From contig VXBA01001792.1 of the NCBI GenBank assembly GCA_013399895.1, positions 261,997 to 325,996 of the forward strand: DNA of 64,000 nt, in the 5' to 3' direction. Shown here in pieces: positions 58,341 to 64,000 of the stretch (within the stretch, counting starts at the first letter, position 1; each line of letters starts with the position of its first letter). Made by a program: the position numbers and the translations under genes. The stretch comes from Serilophus lunatus (taxonomy: Eukaryota > Chordata > Aves > Passeriformes > Eurylaimidae). Under the pieces are notes generated by a model. That model had not been told where the DNA came from, did no database searches, and worked only from the letters and a program-made list of their open reading frames with translations.

Positions 58341-61300
58341 TGGCGCCATGATCGTCCCCTACCACCAGCACAGCTGAGGTGCAGGATGTGCTGTCCTGCT
58401 AATATGGCTCTGCAGGCAGTCTTAGTGCTCTAATGGACCGCAACTGGAGAACTCCTGCCCCCAAAACATCTTGGAATCTTCAGTCTGCTAGGTGGGTCCT
58501 CTTGGGAGCACAAGCCAGTTCTGCTGTGCTTTATGGGTTCCCTGCAGACAGACATCAATAGTAATTTACTGCTTTTCCAGTGGCCCCTTATCGACCTACT
58601 GTCGCAAGTCTTTAAGGAAAATGCCTGAGATAAGATCCATGGGACTAAATGGCTCTGCATGAGTCACGCACTTGTCTGAGCTAGAGGCAATGCTACAGCT
58701 CCACTTCTCTTATTGTCCCACCACATGGGGTGGTGAAAACAGCCAGGACTGGGGAAAACACAAAGTACAAACACGGGTGCAGGGAATGAGTAATTACAAA
58801 ACACTCCACCACAAAGGCTAGTTTCAGGATTTCTACGACTTGTTCCCTCCCATCACACGTATCAACTCCTCGCCTCAGCACATCAGAAAGTAAGCTGAGC
58901 TGAGTCTGTCTCCATCAACAAGCCTCTCTGTCTAAAAAGAGTGCCACTCTCTCTAAAGGGGTACCAAGTTCTCTCCAGGAGAAGTCAGATGAGACCTTTT
59001 TCTGCAGAAGAAACAAGTACCTGGAAACAGGCCTTTAGAAGTCCACAGGCACCTCTGTTCACACAAAGCTCAGCTGGGAAAGGCACGCTGTGTCCAGCTG
59101 CCTGCACTAGCAATGGTGCTTCTCTCCACACACCCTTCTGCTCACGCCTCTTTGGGGATCTTGGAACTCTTAAAGCCAACGGAACATGCATACAGTGCCA
59201 CCGGCCCACATATCTCATGGAGGGATTCCTCTCCCCAGTTGCCTGACTGGGGTGTTGTGGTCTCAGTCTGGGTGAGAACATACTGACAGCAACTCTTGCA
59301 TTAGGAAGAGGCCACTGCTGATTCCACAAACAGCCGTCCAGATGAGGTGGCATGGGGGGAAGGAGTTCTTTGTTGGAGCTCTTTGTGCCTGCATGGCTGT
59401 TCAGAGCCGTGTCCATAGCAGGCACTTTACCTAACATATTTTGGACAACTTAAAGGAGTTTCGGTGGCATCAACTCCTTGTACAGTGATGCGCTCCTCTC
59501 AGCTGAGGAGGAGACTTCTGGTCTCCTATTACACAACCAGGACTCCCTGGGAGGATGGTAAGAAGAGATTAGTTTGTTTATTGCATCAAGTAAACCAAAA
59601 TGTTGGTTATCCTCCTCGTCAGGCTCCCGAGGAACTCAGAGATACTTAACAGCAAATTGAATTAAGGCCAGAGGAACAAAATCCTGTACCCAGTCGTGGG
59701 AAACTCCTCCTACTCCTTTCCACTGTAGACAAGGGAAACCATGAAACATGACTCTCTCTCCCCGGATCTGGAACAGCAGAAGGGATTCCAGAGAAGATGG
59801 AAACCATTAAGAGGCAATTAGTGGAGACAATGATGAAGAAAATCTGGTCACTCATCAACCCAGACACTGCAATCCAACAGTAGCCTGGTGGTTACGCATC
59901 CCCTGGCTGGAGGTGGACCTTCAAGACCTGAAGGTGAGCGAGGCAGATGAACAGAGTCACCCAGTCTGGGTGCACAGGGAGTTCGAGCCACCCAGACGAC
60001 TGGCTTCATCCTGCCTGGCTGAAGACATAATAACCCCAGGAGTGGAGGATGTGATCTCATCCCAAGGGTCCTGGGGAAACACAAAACGTGGAAAGAAACA
60101 GTGGCGAGACCATCGTGCTTGATTGCAACGGGCTCCACCCTGGCTGGCCGGAGGCTCTCTGCTTTCCTGGCTCTGCAGAGGGAGAGAGCTCATGGCGGCA
60201 GACGCAAATAGTCGTGTTTACATCCCATTGAAAGGGTTTTTGGGAACTAACAATGCCTGGTATGGAGGGTGAGGGAGAAAAACAAAGCCACGCGAGGAGG
60301 AGGGACCATCCTGTGAGATGGTATCTAGCTTCATTTCTTTATCTGCCCAAATTGCTTCCTCTGCCTTCTCTGTGGGTCCCAGAGAAAAAAGGGTGGCATT
60401 TCCCTCCCCTATCTGAAATACACCAACATGGTTTTAATGCTGGGACTAAGCGGGTCCTGTGGCTTTCCAAGAATACGTTTCTGCACATAAAATACTTAAC
60501 AGGGCAGCTGGGTTTGAAGGCATTGTGTAGCCCTCCTTGGTTTGGCCTATCCCCATCTACTCCCAAATAAGACCTGGTCTCGTTCACATTAACTCTGCCC
60601 TTTGACCAAAATGACCATGATTAAAGGAAATTTATGTTTTTCCAAACAAGCTGCTTTCACAGGAGCGTTTTTGCCAGCACATCTACGGGGGTCTGCAGAT
60701 CTGAGAGCTTTTTGATTTTTTGATTCATTTATGGTATGGCAGGCACAGGGACATCCACTCCCACCTGGAGCAGGGCTATACAGTCAGTCACCCACCCCTG
60801 CACTTTGCAGTCCCTTGCTCCTGCACTCTACCTCCTGTCATGGTCCTGGAGGTCCACATCACCCCTATGCATCAACATCACCCACTTCCTTCAAATACCA
60901 GATTTTCTCCCACCTCTTCCACATCTTCAAGCATCATCTGGATTCCCAACACATTTCCTCACTTACTGCTCTCCTTCCTTCCCCTGTCCCTGACTCTCAG
61001 TTTCCTCTTTTTTCCCTCCCTCCCTGAAATCCCTTTTCTCCCATGCCCACAGCCCTCATCTCTCTTCCATCCTTTCCTCATACAAACCACTTCCCAGTCT
61101 GTCCCAGTCTCACTGGACTGCAGACCAAATAATTGATTTTTGCAGAACCAGATGGGAAGGACCTGAATGGGACTTGTATGAGGAAATAAATCCACTTCTT
61201 CATAGAAGGACTTATTTTTTCAGCTCAGATCTGGCCTCATGGAGATACCTGGGTGGATGGGTGGTGTGGGTGGTCAGGATCCCTTGCTGCCTTTGCTCAT

Positions 61301-62329
61301 TTAGTAAAGCAGAAATTCTGCTTCATTCACTGACTAGGAGACTAATATTAAAAATCATAGCATTACACTGTCAAAGACCCTTTTTTGATTCAAAGGCCTG
61401 ATCCTTTCTAAAAAGTGAGAGTGATTAAAAGAACCCAACAAAACTCACGTTAAATTATATAATTTTCTTTTCCAAACAGCACCACCCTCCTCGATCATCC
61501 GACTGCAGCCAGGAAGGTTTTCCTTTCTCTTCCTCTGAAGGAGACAGTGAAAAGGCAGTGCCCTCTTGAAGTTCAGACGTTAATTACCGTGTTAGAATAT
61601 TTTGCTAAATTACACAGCATGGCCTCAGGAGATAACAGGCACTAAAAGAAGGGAGGGGAGTGGATACCCATCTACATGCTGCACCGCAGACTCAGACGTG
61701 GGGGGAAGGCAATTAGACAGGGAGTATTTATCCTCCCTGCACCACCACCCCGAGGCTTTCAGTTAGCAGCATGTAGCCAGCCAGGGAAGCGATGGGAGTG
61801 TGCCAAGATTTTAAACGATGCTGAAATGGGACTGCCTCTGCCAACCAGACTGGAGGTAGGAGACAACTCCTGCAGAGAAGCAACTGTCCTGCCTGCTGCC
61901 AGCCTGCTGGGTTTCATCCCTGCTGATTTACAGCTCCTGAGAGCTGCCCTCAGTCCCAAAGGTTGGTAATAAGACCCTAAAATCATCTATGTTGGGTCAG
62001 GCCACCGACCACATTTCCTTCTGGGGATATCTCCAGGATACCCACTCAGGCCCAGCAGCAATAATCCCCTCAAGCTGGAGAGGGATCTCCATGAATTGAT
62101 CCTACAGGCACAGCCTCTTGTACGAAGGAGTTTTGCAGTTTAGTCAGTCTTTCTGTGATAAGCTGCTTCCTGAGGTTTGCTCTGAACTGCCCCAACAGTC
62201 CTGTCTGATGCACCCACAGAGGCTGGCAGTGGAACAGTGCCACAGCAAGGCTGATCCCTGCCACCCTTGATAACCAATCCTCTCGCATCCAAGTGGGGAC
62301 ACCACAGGTGGACAACAGATGGGATGAAC

Positions 62330-62630
62330 CAGGTTGGATGGTTGGGCTCAGAGGGTTGTAGCCACTGGATGACAACCCAACTCAGTTTGAAGGCCAGGGA
62401 TGAGGAGTACCGAGGTGTTATCCCGGGACCTGCCCTATTGAACATCCTTGTCCATAACCTGGAAGAGATTTGAAGCATAATCTTGTGAAGTTTGGAGATG
62501 TGGAAATTGGGGATTTTGAGATTTGGGGATGGACTGAATGTAATCAAGGAGCTGCCACCCAGAGGGACCTCAGTGGGATGGAGAAAAGCATCAAGAAGAA
62601 ATAAATTAGGTCTGCACAGGAGAAGAGCAC
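62330..62630 (+). repeat. CR1 ORF2 reverse transcriptase fragment (non-functional)
   Basis: 'tggttgggctcagagggttg' is followed by 'cccgggacctgccctattga' and 'acatccttgtccataacctg', which translates to GPALLNILVHNLEEI and a stop. This matches the GPVLFNIFINDL motif region of CR1 reverse transcriptase. A decayed FADDT-like and 'cagagggacct' segment follows. The reading frame is broken by stops. Confidence 0.75.
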
Positions 62631-64000
62631 AGGACATGGGTAAGGGGTGGGACAGGGTTATCATGGGGGGTGAGAGGGAGCAGAGCCCACCCTGTATTGC
62701 ATGCCTGTGTGAGACACCAGTTAGTGAGGTGCCTTGAGGGGACCACAGTGGCATTGCCATCTGGCATCTCCCTGAGCTTAAGCCCCCCCCCCCAGCCAGT
62801 TTTTCCACCTCCTTGCTCTGTTGCCATAGGCAACTGCTCAGGTTACCTGGCTGTAAAGCCAGGTCTGGCTGCTAAACGGCATCATAAAAGTAAACAAATG
62901 CATCCAAAGCAGCACTCAGCACCAACCAAACACCTTGGCTGGAAGTGGCTGCTCCTAGCAGGGGGCTGGCAGGAAGGTGGCAGCTCCCAGCCCCAGAGGC
63001 CCCTCCTGCATCACTGTTCCTACAACATCCGCTGAGGATGAGACTGAGACACAAGAGGAGCCAAACCTCCAAACACCACTCATTTGTCTCGGCTCCTGCA
63101 GAGCACGGTCGTGGCTCCACACTGGCTATGATCCCTCCTTCCCTGCAGACCTCTGCAATCACCAAGAATTGGGCTGGGCCCCTCAGGATCCAGCTCTAAT
63201 TCTCCTCCTCCCCAGCAGTACTGAGAGATGAATCAGGGAGGCCATCGAGCTGGGGTGGCCCCTGCCCACCCTGCTGATACACACACAGACATGGGAGCAC
63301 AGAGCTGGATGACGAACTGCCAGCTCCAGCTGTGCTTAGGAAAGAGCTAGGGAAGGCAAAAGTGGTGACAATCAGTGAACAATAGATGGCAAGTAATATT
63401 ATTTATTATCTCTACATCTTCAGTAGCCACAGGGCACTTCTTGCACCGTGCACAGGGCTCTGACGGTTCAATTGACATTTGTTGCTCCCTTGTCTTAACC
63501 CGTTTTCTACATTTTGCTGACTCTGCCAAAGGCCACAGAAAAAAAAGAAATAAGGCCAGGCTGCAAGAACCAAAGTTCCTTGGTTGTTCCCCCTGTTGTA
63601 GTTTGGTTTTGGGGGTCATGCAACCTGAAGCATTGTTGGAGGAGGTCTGAATGTGGTCCTTAGTGCTTGGACATGGGGAAGAGGCTTTGGACCACCAAGG
63701 ATGTCAGTACTGGTGGTACTCCCCACCATCCTAGAGGGGTAGAAGGAGATGTATAGAGACAAATTTGATATGGTTTTGTCAAATAAAGTGATGCCAGAGT
63801 TGAGTGGCCTGTAGGGCTGGGAGGAGAGAGTGGAACATCCCTCTTGCTGAGACCATCATGCAGAGGAGACAACTTTCTACAAATGCTCAATCTCTTTCCG
63901 TCCAGACAGATAAAGGATTCATGGAGGAATGTCATCTTGGAAGATGCTACTACTGGTCCCAGGGGAGAACAGCCAGGTCTAGAAGCAGGCAAGGGCCAGG

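Larger units (their letters stand above)
53242..64000 (-). other. CTIF: CTIF upstream intron (partial)
   Basis: From the acceptor of the 54-nt exon to the right edge. No further CTIF exon was recognised on the minus strand, but short exons of this gene could be missed by eye. Contents: CR1 at 58033-58340, a CR1 reverse transcriptase piece at 62330-62630 and a decayed minisatellite at 55397-55509. The open frames at 56439-57155 (+) and 62140-62808 (-) have no recognisable domains. Confidence 0.7.

Noticed and set aside
62140..62808. 222-codon open frame on the minus strand.
   Set aside because: It runs antisense through a CR1 reverse transcriptase fragment, so the frame is chance.

Overview
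The window is bird nuclear DNA. It carries many 5'-truncated CR1 LINE copies, on both strands, with typical avian CR1 3' ends. The commonest CR1 subfamily here (bodies around 18.2-18.8, 27.6-27.9 and 52.6-53.1 kb) looks to me like the type abundant in songbirds, so a passerine is my best guess; that part is inference. No complete gene lies inside the window. Instead it holds the 3' ends of two genes arranged tail to tail.

Left part (1 to about 25.45 kb, + strand): SMAD7, the inhibitory SMAD of TGF-beta/BMP signalling. Three of its exons are present. Exon 2 (43-96) is a 54-nt micro-exon with the PPPPYSRY (PY) motif. Exon 3 (5112-5186) is a 75-nt linker exon with a NAGNAG acceptor. Exon 4 (23601-24139) encodes the whole MH2 domain and is followed by a 3'UTR of about 1.3 kb. 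Exon 1 (N-terminal/MH1-like region) lies upstream of the window. All junctions are phase 1 and join without gaps. Intron 2 is 5.0 kb and intron 3 is 18.4 kb. A block of about 12 kb in intron 3 has no recognisable CR1 but has several enhancer-like patches.

Middle part (about 25.45 to 46.87 kb): intergenic DNA with no supportable gene. It contains most of the CR1 copies, simple repeats, and two related copies of a composite unit of about 620 bp (37438-38058 and 45715-46342). Each copy joins a CR1 3' end to about 400 bp of sequence I do not recognise.

Right part (about 46.87 to 64.0 kb, - strand): the 3' end of CTIF, the CBP80/20-dependent translation initiation factor. The last coding exon is 51215-51430 and the penultimate exon is 53188-53241. 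A long AT-rich 3'UTR probably reaches an AATAAA near 46.89 kb. Sequence from 53.24 kb to the end is read as an upstream CTIF intron with CR1 debris and a decayed minisatellite. The CTIF/SMAD7 tail-to-tail order matches the mammalian locus (human 18q21), which supports both assignments. The two genes are not functionally coupled in any way the sequence shows; they are long-standing neighbours.

I found no viral gene, CRISPR array, tRNA/rRNA gene or new protein-coding system. The observations most worth a second look are the composite repeat pair, the 85-bp tandem module in SMAD7 intron 3, the NAGNAG acceptor, and the miRNA/Pumilio/ARE sites in the SMAD7 3'UTR.
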